DNA from: Kiritimatiellia bacterium
GTDB taxonomy: Bacteria; Verrucomicrobiota; Kiritimatiellia; PWTM01
Reading direction: 5' to 3'
Assembly: GCA_026417735.1 (NCBI GenBank)
Contig: JAOACR010000023.1
Span: 163,438 to 227,437 of the forward strand
Length of the DNA stretch: 64,000 nt
Numbering within the stretch: the stretch's first letter is position 1; each line of letters opens with the position of its first letter. The notes beneath the pieces were generated by a model. That model was not told where the DNA came from. It did not search any database and worked only from the letters and a program-made list of their open reading frames with translations. The position numbers and the translations under genes were made by a program. Below, piece after piece: positions 9,452 to 17,764 of this stretch.

Positions 9452-10891
9452 GTGCTGTTCAATTCATTTGAGTTCTTCCTGCTGCTGATCGCGGTGCTGG
9501 CCGCCGTCCGGATCGTCGGTCCTCAGCGGATCCGACTGCGCAACGCCATTCTTCTGGGCGCCAGCTATGTGTTCTATGGCTGGTGGGACTGGCGGTTTCT
9601 GTCGCTGATCGCGGTCGGCTCGGCGCTCGACTACGGCGTGGGGCTGGGGCTGGAGCGGTGGCGCTCCGCCGGCGCGCGGCGCGCGTTGCTGGCGGTCAGC
9701 CTGATGGGCAACCTCGGCGTGCTCGGCGTGTTCAAATATGCGGATTTCTTCCTCTCTAGTCTGCGGGTGGCGCTCGCCGCGTTGGGCGTTGAGATCGAGA
9801 CGGGGACGCTCGAGCTGGTGCTGCCGGTCGGCATCAGCTTCTACACGTTTCAAAAGCTGGGCTACGTGCTTGAGGTTGCGGCCGGACGGATGCTGCCGGT
9901 GCGCGATCCGCTCGCGTTCTTCACGTTTGTGAGTTTTTTTCCGCAACTGGTGGCCGGACCCATTGAGCGTGCGGGGAGCCTGCTGCCGCAGTTCCTGCAG
10001 CGTCGCGATGTTCGCGAGGCCGACGTGGTGACGGGTCTGCGGTGGATGCTGCTGGGGCTGTGGAAGAAGGTCGTGGTGGCGGACCGGCTCGCGGCGTTTG
10101 TGGATGCGGTCTACGCGCAGCCGACCACCGCCTACGGCGCGCGGCTGCTGCTGGCGACCTGCGCGTTCGGAGTTCAGATCTACGGGGATTTTTCCGGATA
10201 CAGCGACATTGCGCGGGGCGCGGCGCGGTTGCTCGGGTTTGATCTGATGGAGAACTTCCGGCGGCCGTATCTGGCCGCGGACATCCGGCAATTCTGGAGC
10301 CGCTGGCACATTTCGCTCTCCTCCTGGTTCCGCGACTACGTGTACATCCCGCTCGGCGGGAACCGGCGGGGCCGAGTTCGATGGGCGCTGAACGTGGTGA
10401 CGGTGTTTGCGCTGAGCGGCCTCTGGCACGGCGCGAACTGGACGTTCGTGCTGTGGGGGCTGCTGCATGCGGGCTATCTGATCGGGGGGCGGCTGCTGCA
10501 ACCGGCGCGGGAGTGGGGATGGAGGATGATGGGGCCGTTGGCGGTGCTGCGGCGCCCCGCCGCGATCGGGGCGACGTGGGCGCTGGTGTCGCTGGGCTGG
10601 GTGTTGTTTCGGGCGCCCTCGGTGGCGGATGCGGCGGCAGTTCTGCGGGGGATCTTGGGCCTGGATGAGCGGGCGTGGTTCGACGGCGTTTTGGCCGGTG
10701 TGGATCCTATTGCGTGGGCGGCGGCGGCCGCGCTGATGGTGTTTGAGGCGGGAGCGGAGTGGCTGCCGCCGCGGTGGCGGTTCGAGATGTGGCCGGCGGT
10801 GGTGCGGTGGGCGGTTTACGGGATTGGCGCGTTGACGGTCATGAATCTGGGCGCGGCAAAGGAAATCCCGTTCATCTATTTTCAGTTCTGA
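9452..10891 (+). CDS. MBOAT family O-acyltransferase (AlgI-like)
   Basis: This 479-residue polytopic membrane protein belongs to the membrane-bound O-acyltransferase family, which moves acyl groups (often acetyl) across the membrane onto polysaccharide or other envelope acceptors. The GTG start gives the typical opening MLFNSFEFFLLLIAVLAAV. Family signatures are LPVGISFYTFQKLGYVLEV, FFPQLVAGPIERAGSLLPQF, RFRRPYLA-type NFRRPYLAADIRQFWSRWH, and SGLWHGANWTFVLWG, which carries the conserved catalytic-site histidine. A predicted SGNH-type partner starts 16 bp downstream, the arrangement of AlgI-AlgJ/AlgX-like systems. The acceptor polymer is not indicated; no polysaccharide synthase is adjacent. 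Confidence 0.92.
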   Translation: MLFNSFEFFLLLIAVLAAVRIVGPQRIRLRNAILLGASYVFYGWWDWRFLSLIAVGSALDYGVGLGLERWRSAGARRALLAVSLMGNLGVLGVFKYADFFLSSLRVALAALGVEIETGTLELVLPVGISFYTFQKLGYVLEVAAGRMLPVRDPLAFFTFVSFFPQLVAGPIERAGSLLPQFLQRRDVREADVVTGLRWMLLGLWKKVVVADRLAAFVDAVYAQPTTAYGARLLLATCAFGVQIYGDFSGYSDIARGAARLLGFDLMENFRRPYLAADIRQFWSRWHISLSSWFRDYVYIPLGGNRRGRVRWALNVVTVFALSGLWHGANWTFVLWGLLHAGYLIGGRLLQPAREWGWRMMGPLAVLRRPAAIGATWALVSLGWVLFRAPSVADAAAVLRGILGLDERAWFDGVLAGVDPIAWAAAAALMVFEAGAEWLPPRWRFEMWPAVVRWAVYGIGALTVMNLGAAKEIPFIYFQF

Positions 10892-10907
10892 GACCGCGGG
10901 CGAACCC

Positions 10908-11912
10908 GTGAACCTGACACTTAAAATGGGCGTGATGGTGGCGCTGGTGCTCGTCGCGCAGACGGGGCTCGGTCTCCGACAGGTCCGTCGGCCACCGCTG
11001 GCGGTCCGCGAGCTGCGCGCCGCGGCCCGCCGGCCGGTGGTCTTCCTCGGCGACAGCGTGAACCACACGGTAGACCCGAGCGACCACGACCGCGCCTGGA
11101 TCTCTCAGATGCTCGGGCGGCGACTGGTGGCGCGGGTGGGCGCGGCGTCGCGGGGGGGGTGGGACATGGAGGTGTTTGAGGCGGCATCGACACACATCGC
11201 GCGCGTGGCAACGTCTCCTCGCACGGTGCTGATCACAGTGAACCCTGCTTCGCTATGGGGAGACGGCCGCAGCCCGTACACCACTCATGCGAATCTTGCG
11301 CTGGATCTGCGCCGCACCGACAGTGTGATGTGGGCGGCGCTGGCACAGCCGCTGCGTGTGTTTCGGGGTCCCGCTGTGCGGCCGGGCATCTCACTGGCGG
11401 AGTATCTCGCGCAGCCGGTGATCTACCGCGGTCAGGTGCTGGGCCGCCGCGGTGAGTTTGAGCCGGGCGCTCCGCGGTTTGCGGCGACCAATGCCGCCTC
11501 GCTGCGCGATCACGTGGTTGTGCGCTACCTGCAGCCGCTGGCGCCAAACAACCGACTGCTGAGACTTGCGGCGCGTGCAGCGGAACGGCTCACCCGCCAT
11601 CGCCACCGCGCGATTTTCTTCGTGGTGCCGGTGGATGTGGAGCGGTGCGCACGCGTCGCGCCGGAGATTGAGGTGGTGCTGTCGGAGAAAGTCGCCGCGG
11701 TGCGAAAGGCGGTCGAACCGGCGGGGGGAGAGGTGGTCGACATGTCGTGTGAGCTGGGGGCGGACCACTTCATCCCATCGCCGTATCCGAACGAACACTT
11801 GAACGAGCGGGGGCGGAACCGCGTGGCAGACCGGCTCGCAGCGCTCGTGACGAACCCGCCGGCGCGTCGCGCTATCGGCGCCGCACATGCGGCGACGCGC
11901 CCGGCTCGCTGA
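10908..11912 (+). CDS. SGNH-hydrolase-like acyltransferase partner (AlgJ/AlgX-like)
   Basis: This 334-residue protein has a GTG start and an N-terminal membrane anchor or signal (LKMGVMVALVLVAQTGLGL). The motif VVFLGDSVNHTV places a GDS nucleophile serine at residue 50. Near the C-terminus ADHFIPSPYPNEHLNERGRN fits the Asp/His block of SGNH hydrolases. In AlgI-type systems such periplasmic proteins receive the acyl group exported by the MBOAT protein and pass it to the polymer. Spacing of 16 bp to the MBOAT gene supports an operon. Its last 41 bp overlap the 3' end of the convergent thiL. The substrate is unknown. Confidence 0.75.
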   Translation: MNLTLKMGVMVALVLVAQTGLGLRQVRRPPLAVRELRAAARRPVVFLGDSVNHTVDPSDHDRAWISQMLGRRLVARVGAASRGGWDMEVFEAASTHIARVATSPRTVLITVNPASLWGDGRSPYTTHANLALDLRRTDSVMWAALAQPLRVFRGPAVRPGISLAEYLAQPVIYRGQVLGRRGEFEPGAPRFAATNAASLRDHVVVRYLQPLAPNNRLLRLAARAAERLTRHRHRAIFFVVPVDVERCARVAPEIEVVLSEKVAAVRKAVEPAGGEVVDMSCELGADHFIPSPYPNEHLNERGRNRVADRLAALVTNPPARRAIGAAHAATRPAR

Positions 11913-12894
11913 CGAAATGCTCGTAGCCGCGGGCGGCGATCGGGATGTGCCGCTCACCGCTGAGCAGATCCAACCGGCCCGTCTCGGCGGTGATCACGCC
12001 GATTTCGGAGAGCCGCAGCTTCGAAAACCGGCGCGGCCATGCGCGACGGAGGGCGGAGACGTCCTGCGGGTGCACCGTGAAGAGCAGCTCGAAGTCCTCG
12101 CCGTCCCCGAGCGCGTGATCGAGCGCGGAGCGGCCGTCGCGCAGACGTCGGGCGGCGGCGGAAATCGGCACCGCATCCGCGCGGATCCGCGCGCCCACAC
12201 CGCTTTCTTCCATCAACCGGCGCAAATCGGAGGCAAGCCCGTCGCTCAGGTCCATCATTGAGGTCGCCAATCGACGGCGCGCGAGCCACGCGCCTTCCGC
12301 GACGCGGGGCTCGAACGTCAGGTGGTGCCCCAGGATGCTGCCGCCGAGCTCGCCGGTGACGAAGATCCGATGACCCGGTCGGGCGCCGCATCGGAGCACC
12401 GCCCCGCCTCGGGGAACCCGTCCAACCGCAAACGCGTGCAGCTCCAGCCGGTCACCTTTTGCCACATCGCCGCCGATCACCGCCGCGCCCCACCGTCGGC
12501 AGAGCGCAGTGGCGCCCCGGTAGGCGTCCTCAATCTGGCGTAGCGGTGCGGTGGGTGGCGCGACGAGGTCAAAGAGCACGTACAACGGCGTGCCGCCCAT
12601 CGCGGCGATGTCGCTGATCACGCGGCCGGCCGCCTTGTGGCCGATGCGACGGCCGGGCGTCCCCGGCAGGAAATGGACCCCCTCGATCACCGGGTCGGTG
12701 GTCAAGAGCCAGTCGTCGTGGGAGCCGGGAATCCGCACCACCGCGCAGTCGTCGCCGATGCCGCGGATCACGTGGCGGCCATCGTCGACCAGGCGGGCAA
12801 GGAGCCGGATCAGGCCGCGCTCACCCGCGTCGCGAACGCTCCGAATGCGATGACGAAGTGCCCGTCCGCTTGGCGTTGGAACTGCCCGACTCAT
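11872..12894 (-). CDS. thiL: Thiamine-monophosphate kinase
   Basis: ThiL phosphorylates thiamine monophosphate to thiamine diphosphate with ATP, the last step of cofactor synthesis in the cytoplasm. The 340-residue sequence carries the family motifs in order: RGIGDDCAVV, LLTTDPVIEGVHF, the metal/ATP loop VIGGDVAKGD, and MMDLSDGLASDLRRL, followed by GDGEDFELLFTV. The N-terminal region has about 25 extra basic residues before the usual GERGLI start, so a later start is possible. There is no thi operon here; another thiamine-related gene, yjbQ, lies 13 kb away. The 3' end overlaps that of the SGNH gene by 41 bp in convergent orientation. Confidence 0.95.
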   Translation of the reverse strand: MSRAVPTPSGRALRHRIRSVRDAGERGLIRLLARLVDDGRHVIRGIGDDCAVVRIPGSHDDWLLTTDPVIEGVHFLPGTPGRRIGHKAAGRVISDIAAMGGTPLYVLFDLVAPPTAPLRQIEDAYRGATALCRRWGAAVIGGDVAKGDRLELHAFAVGRVPRGGAVLRCGARPGHRIFVTGELGGSILGHHLTFEPRVAEGAWLARRRLATSMMDLSDGLASDLRRLMEESGVGARIRADAVPISAAARRLRDGRSALDHALGDGEDFELLFTVHPQDVSALRRAWPRRFSKLRLSEIGVITAETGRLDLLSGERHIPIAARGYEHFVSEPGASPHVRRR

Positions 12895-12990
12895 CGACCA
12901 AGCTCACGATACCGTGCACCGCAGGCAGCGGCAAACAGACGGACTTGACCGCCTGCGGCACCGCGGGTATCTAGGCGAGTGCGACGGTGT

Positions 12991-13065
12991 GGGCGCTTAG
13001 CTTAGTGGGAGAGCGCTTGCTTCACACGCAAGAGGTCACAGGTTCAAATCCTGTAGCGCCCACCA
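12991..13065 (+). tRNA. tRNA-Val (anticodon CAC)
   Basis: The acceptor arms GGGCGCT and AGCGCCC pair. The anticodon stem CTTGC/GCAAG closes the loop TTCACAC, giving anticodon CAC. The T-arm contains GGTTCAAATCC and the terminal CCA (13063-13065) is encoded. It stands alone between thiL and a glycosyltransferase, both on the opposite strand. Confidence 0.96.
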
Positions 13066-13197
13066 TCCCATGCCGTAGCAGCACCGCTCCCCCAGGGGTC
13101 CGAGGCTTGGAAGGGCCGCCGGGATCTTCATCCAAGCATTGGAAGCGGCTCCTCGGCGGACGGCCCCCATACAACCCGGCTGCCATGGACGGTCTGC

Positions 13198-14145
13198 TCA
13201 GCGCTCCGCAGCTGCGAGCAGCTCGCGCAGCGCTTGAAGGACCTGCCCGGGCGGAAGATCGTCCATCCGTTCCGTTGGCGATCGAACGATGCGCACCTGC
13301 GCGCCGCGGGGCCCCCAGACGGTCGGGTCAGTGGGACCGAACAGCGCAACGACCGGCCGGCCGAGCGCGGCGGCGATGTGAGTGACGCCCGAATCGTTGC
13401 CTAGAAATGCGGCGCAATGGGAGAGCACACCGGCCAGGCTCAGCAGGTCAAGGCCCTCCAGGAGACGGCCCTCTGTTTCACGCGCGAGCTCGCGGATGGA
13501 AGGTGCGATCGCATGGTCGGCCTCGCCAATCACAAAGACCAAAGGCCTTTCCGCGGCGATTGCCCGGGCCACATCGGCAAACCGGTTGAGCGGCCAGTTT
13601 TTTCGCGGACTGCCGCTGCCGCAGTGGATGGCGACCGGCGGCGTCCGAACACCGAGCTGATCAAGCCGCGTGCGCCCCTGTTCGAGAAACTCCGGCTTCA
13701 GTCGGAGTGCCGGCACCGCGCCGGCCTCGTAGAGCGCAAGCGATTCCAGCGGCTGCACCAGGTGGTCCACGATGTGGCCGGCGGGACCGACCGGTGATCG
13801 GTAGAGCAGTCGCCGGACGCCGTGCGCGAGGAGGTTGTCACGGACGACGCCGTCGGGATCGTGTAGGAAGCTGATCACAAAATCGAACGAGGCAAGATGC
13901 CGGCGGGTTTCGTCGTCAATTTGTGGCCGCAGGCCGAAGAAGCGAGCAATCCCGGCGGTGTCGAGGCCGCGCAGTCGGTCGGCGAGGCCGGCGGCTTCCG
14001 CGAGGCGGGTGATGTGGGGATAGCCGATCAGCTCGATGTAGGCGGCCGGCCACTGCCGCCGCAGCGCCTGCAGCACGGGAAGCGTGAAAATGAAATCGCC
14101 GATCGCGCCGCCCCGCAGGATGAGGATTCTGGGAGGTCGGGTCAC
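13198..14145 (-). CDS. Glycosyltransferase family 9 (heptosyltransferase-like)
   Basis: This 315-residue GT-B enzyme transfers heptose or another sugar from an ADP-linked donor, usually in LPS core synthesis at the inner face of the membrane. The N-terminal motif RILILRGGAIGDFIFTLPVL is the GT9 acceptor-side signature. The donor-side half shows IHCGSGSPRKNWPLNRFADV and LGNDSGVTHIAAALGRPVVA, followed by LFGPTDPTVWGP, all typical of WaaC/WaaF/RfaF-like proteins. The ATG is 15 bp from the stop of an upstream membrane-protein gene, so the two probably form an operon. The precise sugar cannot be assigned. Confidence 0.9.
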   Translation of the reverse strand: MTRPPRILILRGGAIGDFIFTLPVLQALRRQWPAAYIELIGYPHITRLAEAAGLADRLRGLDTAGIARFFGLRPQIDDETRRHLASFDFVISFLHDPDGVVRDNLLAHGVRRLLYRSPVGPAGHIVDHLVQPLESLALYEAGAVPALRLKPEFLEQGRTRLDQLGVRTPPVAIHCGSGSPRKNWPLNRFADVARAIAAERPLVFVIGEADHAIAPSIRELARETEGRLLEGLDLLSLAGVLSHCAAFLGNDSGVTHIAAALGRPVVALFGPTDPTVWGPRGAQVRIVRSPTERMDDLPPGQVLQALRELLAAAER

Positions 14146-14160
14146 ACTGGGCCGCCGGGG

Positions 14161-14700
14161 TCAGTAGGCTGTGAGCGCGAGCGCCACGAAGACCACACCG
14201 AGCGCCGCGATGGCGGAGGCAGTGTGGCGCACGCGCCTCTCGTCCCAAAGCCACGCCGTCCATCGTCGGAACCGATAGGGGCCGAGCACCCAGGCGATCC
14301 CAGCAATGACGGCGGCGTACGCGAACAGGGACATGGCCACGCTCCATGGCGAGGGGTGCAGTCGCGCCGCGCGCAGCAACGGATTTGCGGCCAGTAGCAC
14401 CAGCCCGCCGAGCGCACGCACCGCGAGCAGCTCGTCCATCAGAAACCCGACCGCGGCGACCGACACTACGTATCCGGGCCACAGCCACACCTTCAAGTGC
14501 TCGAAGCGGCCGAGCCGGGCGTGGCCCACGATCCACGCCACCCAGAACAATGCCACCGCGCTCAGCGCCCACGCCCAACCGCGATGACGGGGAAAGCGGG
14601 CGAACGTCGCCCGGATGACGGCCGGCCTCACGAAAGAGACCGCGGCCAGCGCAAGCGTGCCACCGCCCAGCGCCAGCGTCATGATCGCGAGACTGCTCAT
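14161..14700 (-). CDS. Integral membrane protein of unknown function
   Basis: This is a 179-residue hydrophobic protein with about five likely membrane segments, for example SLAIMTLALGGGTLALAAVS, WALSAVALFWVAWIVGHARL, a central VSVAAVGFLMDELLAV, WSVAMSLFAYAAVIAGIAWV and a C-terminal IAALGVVFVALALTAY. A charged ERRVRHT segment precedes the last helix. No family was recognised. It sits 15 bp upstream of the GT9 gene and reads the same way, so a role in envelope glycan metabolism is possible by context only. Confidence 0.7.
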   Translation of the reverse strand: MSSLAIMTLALGGGTLALAAVSFVRPAVIRATFARFPRHRGWAWALSAVALFWVAWIVGHARLGRFEHLKVWLWPGYVVSVAAVGFLMDELLAVRALGGLVLLAANPLLRAARLHPSPWSVAMSLFAYAAVIAGIAWVLGPYRFRRWTAWLWDERRVRHTASAIAALGVVFVALALTAY

Positions 14701-14803
14701 CGGCCTGGCAGCCTATCGCTCTGCGCCGACCGGTTCAAACACGTCTTGCCCCCGAGCGAACGGGCCCGACTCGAGGCGCGCACGCGAAAGGAGGCCGGCC
14801 CGT

Positions 14804-15865
14804 TCACTCCGCGGGCGGCGCGGCGGCGAGGGGAGCGGCCTTTGCGCGAATGCGCTCGACGAGCTTCGCGGCAAGCTCGGGCTGTCGTTTCAACTCCGCG
14901 ACCGCCGCCTCGCGGCCCTGGCCGATTTGCTGGCCCTCGAACGACAGCCACGCGCCCCGCTTCTCGATCAGGCCGGCCGCGATCGCGGCGTCCATGATCG
15001 AGCCCTCCCACGAGATGCCCTCATTGTAAAGGATGTCAAACTCGGCCTCCGCGAAGGGTGGCGCAAGCTTGTTCTTCACCACTTTCACCTTCGTACGGCT
15101 GCCGATCGCGGCGCCGGAGCCGTCCTTGATCGCGCCAATCCGACGGATGTCGAGCCGGACGGAGGCATAGAACTTCAGCGCGCGGCCGCCCGGCGTGGTC
15201 TCCGGATTGCCAAACATCACACCGATTTTCTCGCGGATCTGATTGGTAAAGATGCAGCAGGTCTTCGAGCGACTGATCGCGCCGGTGAGCTTGCGCATCG
15301 CTTGCGACATCAGCCGCGCCTGCAGGCCGACAAAGCTCTCGCCCATCTGACCTTCCAGTTCCGCCTTCGGTGCCAATGCGGCCACGGAGTCCACCACCAC
15401 CACGTCCAGCGAGTTGCTCCGGACCAGCTGGTCGGCGATGTTCAACGCCTCCTCCCCCGAGTCGGGCTGCGACACCAGCAGCGCATCAAGGTCCACGCCG
15501 ATGCGTTTGGCGTAGTTCGGATCGAGCGCGTGCTCGGTGTCGATGAACGCCGCCAGACCGCCGGCCTTCTGTGCGTTCGCGATCACGTGCAGCACGAGCG
15601 TCGTCTTGCCGGAGGATTCGGGGCCGAACACCTCGATGATACGTCCGCGCGGAACGCCACCGATGCCGAGCGCCAAGTCCAGTGTGAGGGCGCCGGTGGA
15701 GATGCTCGGCACGCGGACGAGCGACTCCTCGCTGCCGAGCCGCATGATCGAGCCGTCGCCGTACTCCTTCTGGATCTGCGCCAGCACGCTGGCCAGCGCG
15801 GGTGGCAGATCGCGGCCGGCCGGCTTGCCGCCGCTGTCAGCGGGGGATTTCGTGGTCCTCGCCAT
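14804..15865 (-). CDS. recA: Recombinase A
   Basis: RecA forms ATP-dependent filaments on single-stranded DNA for strand exchange and LexA cleavage. The 353-residue length is normal. Visible motifs are the Walker A loop [15 protein letters not shown] in the N-terminal helix region, [18 protein letters not shown] (Walker B) and the L2-adjacent [20 protein letters not shown]. The Ala/Pro-rich C-terminal tail ([11 protein letters not shown]) is less acidic than in E. coli. Its start overlaps the end of thpR by 29 bp, which indicates translational coupling. recA-thpR adjacency recurs in bacteria, often with cinA, which is absent here. I saw no obvious LexA box within the overlapping region. Confidence 0.98.
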   Translation of the reverse strand: MARTTKSPADSGGKPAGRDLPPALASVLAQIQKEYGDGSIMRLGSEESLVRVPSISTGALTLDLALGIGGVPRGRIIEVFGPESSGKTTLVLHVIANAQKAGGLAAFIDTEHALDPNYAKRIGVDLDALLVSQPDSGEEALNIADQLVRSNSLDVVVVDSVAALAPKAELEGQMGESFVGLQARLMSQAMRKLTGAISRSKTCCIFTNQIREKIGVMFGNPETTPGGRALKFYASVRLDIRRIGAIKDGSGAAIGSRTKVKVVKNKLAPPFAEAEFDILYNEGISWEGSIMDAAIAAGLIEKRGAWLSFEGQQIGQGREAAVAELKRQPELAAKLVERIRAKAAPLAAAPPAE

Positions 15866-16484
15866 CGCGAACGCGTCCTTTCAGCGCCGACTCGTGCGCC
15901 ACGGTGTACACGGGGCCGTGGGCGTTCAGCCGGCTGCGCATCAACAGCACGCGGTCCGCCACCACACGTCCCCAGACGGTGTCGTTCATAGTGGACCGTA
16001 GCGCCGAAGTCAACGCCGCAAGCCCGCGCCCGGACCGCACCCGGCCGAGCGTGATGTGCGGTACGAACGGCCGCGACTCAATCGGGAATCCCGCGGCGCG
16101 CAGCGAGCTGACGAGCGCGCCTTGCAGTTCGGCCAGTTGCGGCGGCGCGCGCACTCCGGCCCACAGCACGCGGGGACGCTCCGGCCGGCCAAACACCCCC
16201 CATCCGATCACCTCGAACTCGAACGGGCCGCACGTGCCCGCGCACTCCTCCATCCGCGCCGCCACCTCCGGCACGCGTTCGACGGGGGTTTCGCCAAGAA
16301 AAATCAACGTTAAGTGCAACCCCTCCGTCCGTACCCAGCCGACGTCCGCGCCGACCGCGCGCCAGCGGTGCTGCAGCGTCAGCAGCTGCCGACGGGTCGG
16401 CTCGTCCAGCGCAATCGCAATGAACAGCCGCCAGAAGGCTTCTGCCCCGCTCTCGGGCCGCGGACCATCCACCGCCGCGCTCAC
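15837..16484 (-). CDS. thpR: RNA 2',3'-cyclic phosphodiesterase (2H/LigT family)
   Basis: ThpR (LigT) hydrolyses 2',3'-cyclic phosphate ends and can ligate RNA halves in vitro. The 215-residue protein contains both catalytic 2H motifs: HLTL at residues 57-60 and HITL at 143-146. Surrounding signatures include [17 protein letters not shown] and [10 protein letters not shown]. It overlaps recA downstream by 29 bp and follows the outer-membrane-protein gene by 18 bp, so the three genes probably share a transcript. The C-terminal extension ([19 protein letters not shown]) lies in the recA overlap. Confidence 0.93.
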   Translation of the reverse strand: MSAAVDGPRPESGAEAFWRLFIAIALDEPTRRQLLTLQHRWRAVGADVGWVRTEGLHLTLIFLGETPVERVPEVAARMEECAGTCGPFEFEVIGWGVFGRPERPRVLWAGVRAPPQLAELQGALVSSLRAAGFPIESRPFVPHITLGRVRSGRGLAALTSALRSTMNDTVWGRVVADRVLLMRSRLNAHGPVYTVAHESALKGRVRDGEDHEIPR

Positions 16485-16502
16485 CCTCCGCCGGGGCGAA
16501 TC

Positions 16503-17270
16503 TCACAACCGGCGCCGAAGGCCGGCCGCGATCTCAATCCCGGACAGATCGTTGGCAACCTCCTCGTACAGCCAGTTCTCGCCGCCCGCAAAGTCTAGCT
16601 GGTAGCCGCCGCCGAGAAACCACTCCCACCGTTCCTCCAGTGGGCCGGTCAGCTCAAGCCGGGCGATTCCCACCAGACGGGGATCGAGATCCACCGTGTC
16701 TTGTACACGCGTCGGCCGGCCGTAATGATCGACAAACTCATACGTCATCGTGACCTCGGAACTGACGTACACGAACCGCAAACCCACTTCGCCGTTCAGC
16801 CGAAGCCGCTGCCCGGCTCGTTCGGCACGGTAGATCAGCGACGCGCCGACGGGCAGCGCAAGCGCAGACCCCCCCAAGTGAGGTCGGAGCACCGCTTCAA
16901 TGTCCTCGAAGTACTCCCGCTCCTCGGCCGACCAGCGTTCCACGCCTACCCCCACCGCCAGCCCGAACGAGCGGGTCCACCACAACGACCACTGCAGTTC
17001 CAGCCCGAGCGCGTGGCGGTAATCCTTGTGACGTGGCAACACCACGCGCAGTCTCGCCAGCACCGCCTCTTCTCGCGACGGCTGCGCGCTCAGCGGTTCG
17101 GCGGGAACCGCGCGCACCTCTCCCTCCGCAACGGGCGGCTCCGCGGCCGCAGGCGCTGAGGACACCTCGGGCGGAGAGAGCACAGGCTGCGGCACCGGCG
17201 GCGCATCGGCCTGTGCGCTCCAGCCTGCAATCCCCAGTCCCGCGAGCAATCCGATCGTCACAAACTTCAT
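16503..17270 (-). CDS. Putative outer-membrane beta-barrel protein
   Basis: This is a 255-residue exported protein. The signal peptide MKFVTIGLLAGLGIAGWSAQ is followed by ADAP and a Pro/Ala/Glu-rich linker up to about residue 65. The rest alternates amphipathic strands with aromatic girdle residues, for example HALGLELQWSLWWTRSFGLA, GEVGLRFVYVSSEVTMTYEF and WEWFLGGGYQLDF, ending in GIEIAAGLRRRL. This pattern and size fit an outer-membrane barrel, but the final residue is Leu instead of the usual Phe. There is no specific family assignment. It is first in the minus-strand unit with thpR and recA. Confidence 0.65.
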   Translation of the reverse strand: MKFVTIGLLAGLGIAGWSAQADAPPVPQPVLSPPEVSSAPAAAEPPVAEGEVRAVPAEPLSAQPSREEAVLARLRVVLPRHKDYRHALGLELQWSLWWTRSFGLAVGVGVERWSAEEREYFEDIEAVLRPHLGGSALALPVGASLIYRAERAGQRLRLNGEVGLRFVYVSSEVTMTYEFVDHYGRPTRVQDTVDLDPRLVGIARLELTGPLEERWEWFLGGGYQLDFAGGENWLYEEVANDLSGIEIAAGLRRRL

Positions 17271-17363
17271 GATTCACAGATTTTACCAGATTCCCGCTCC
17301 GCCGCACAGGGCGGCGGTGGAACAACGACCGCGCGCATGCCGAGTGGGCCGGCCAGGCGGTGT

Positions 17364-17392
17364 TTGAATCGGCTCCGCTGATCAGCTATGCT
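17364..17392 (+). promoter_or_regulatory. Candidate promoter of the BON lipoprotein unit
   Basis: TTGAAT (17364-17369) and TATGCT (17387-17392) are separated by 17 bp, 33 bp before the ATG at 17426. The 12-mer GCTGCGCTCGTG begins within the -10 hexamer and is repeated just after the -10 of the tpiA promoter candidate. Confidence 0.4.
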
Positions 17393-17425
17393 GCGCTCGT
17401 GGACATAACTGAGAGGGCCCTCGCA

Positions 17426-17764
17426 ATGAACCGTTGGATTTCCGGTGTTTGGCTCGGCAGTGCGGCGTTGATGCTGTCGGTGATGGCGGGCTGCGCAACG
17501 GGGAACATTCAGCCCACCGCGGGTACCGACGACGATGCGATTGTCGTCGCGGTGCGTGAACGTCTGGCCGCCGACCCGATCACGCAGCGCTACTCCATCG
17601 GTGTGTCAAGTGTGCGGGGCTTCGTCACTCTCAGCGGCGCCGTGCCCATCGAGGCGCGCGCGCGCGCACTGTCGATCGCGCGCGGCACGGAGGGCGTCCG
17701 GGCGGTGGAGGACCGGATGTCGGATCGGCCCTGGTCGTCCACATTGACCCCAACGCGAAATTGA
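17426..17764 (+). CDS. BON-domain lipoprotein
   Basis: This 112-residue protein begins with a lipoprotein signal (MNRWISGVWLGSAALMLSVM) and a canonical lipobox VMAGC. After a short linker a single BON domain follows: DDAIVVAVRERLAADPITQR, then the typical VRGFVTLSGAVP strand and ARALSIARGTEGVRAVEDRM. BON proteins such as OsmY and DolP associate with membranes or lipoproteins and support envelope integrity. The ATG at 17426 is chosen because GAGAGGG precedes it and it opens the signal peptide. Its TGA stop overlaps the ATG of the TPR gene as TGATG, so the two are translationally coupled. Confidence 0.85.
   Translation: MNRWISGVWLGSAALMLSVMAGCATGNIQPTAGTDDDAIVVAVRERLAADPITQRYSIGVSSVRGFVTLSGAVPIEARARALSIARGTEGVRAVEDRMSDRPWSSTLTPTRN

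Noticed and set aside
14755..14815. Inverted repeat GAACGGGCC/GGCCCGTTC as a recA terminator
   Set aside because: The arms are about 30 nt apart and no T run follows on either strand.
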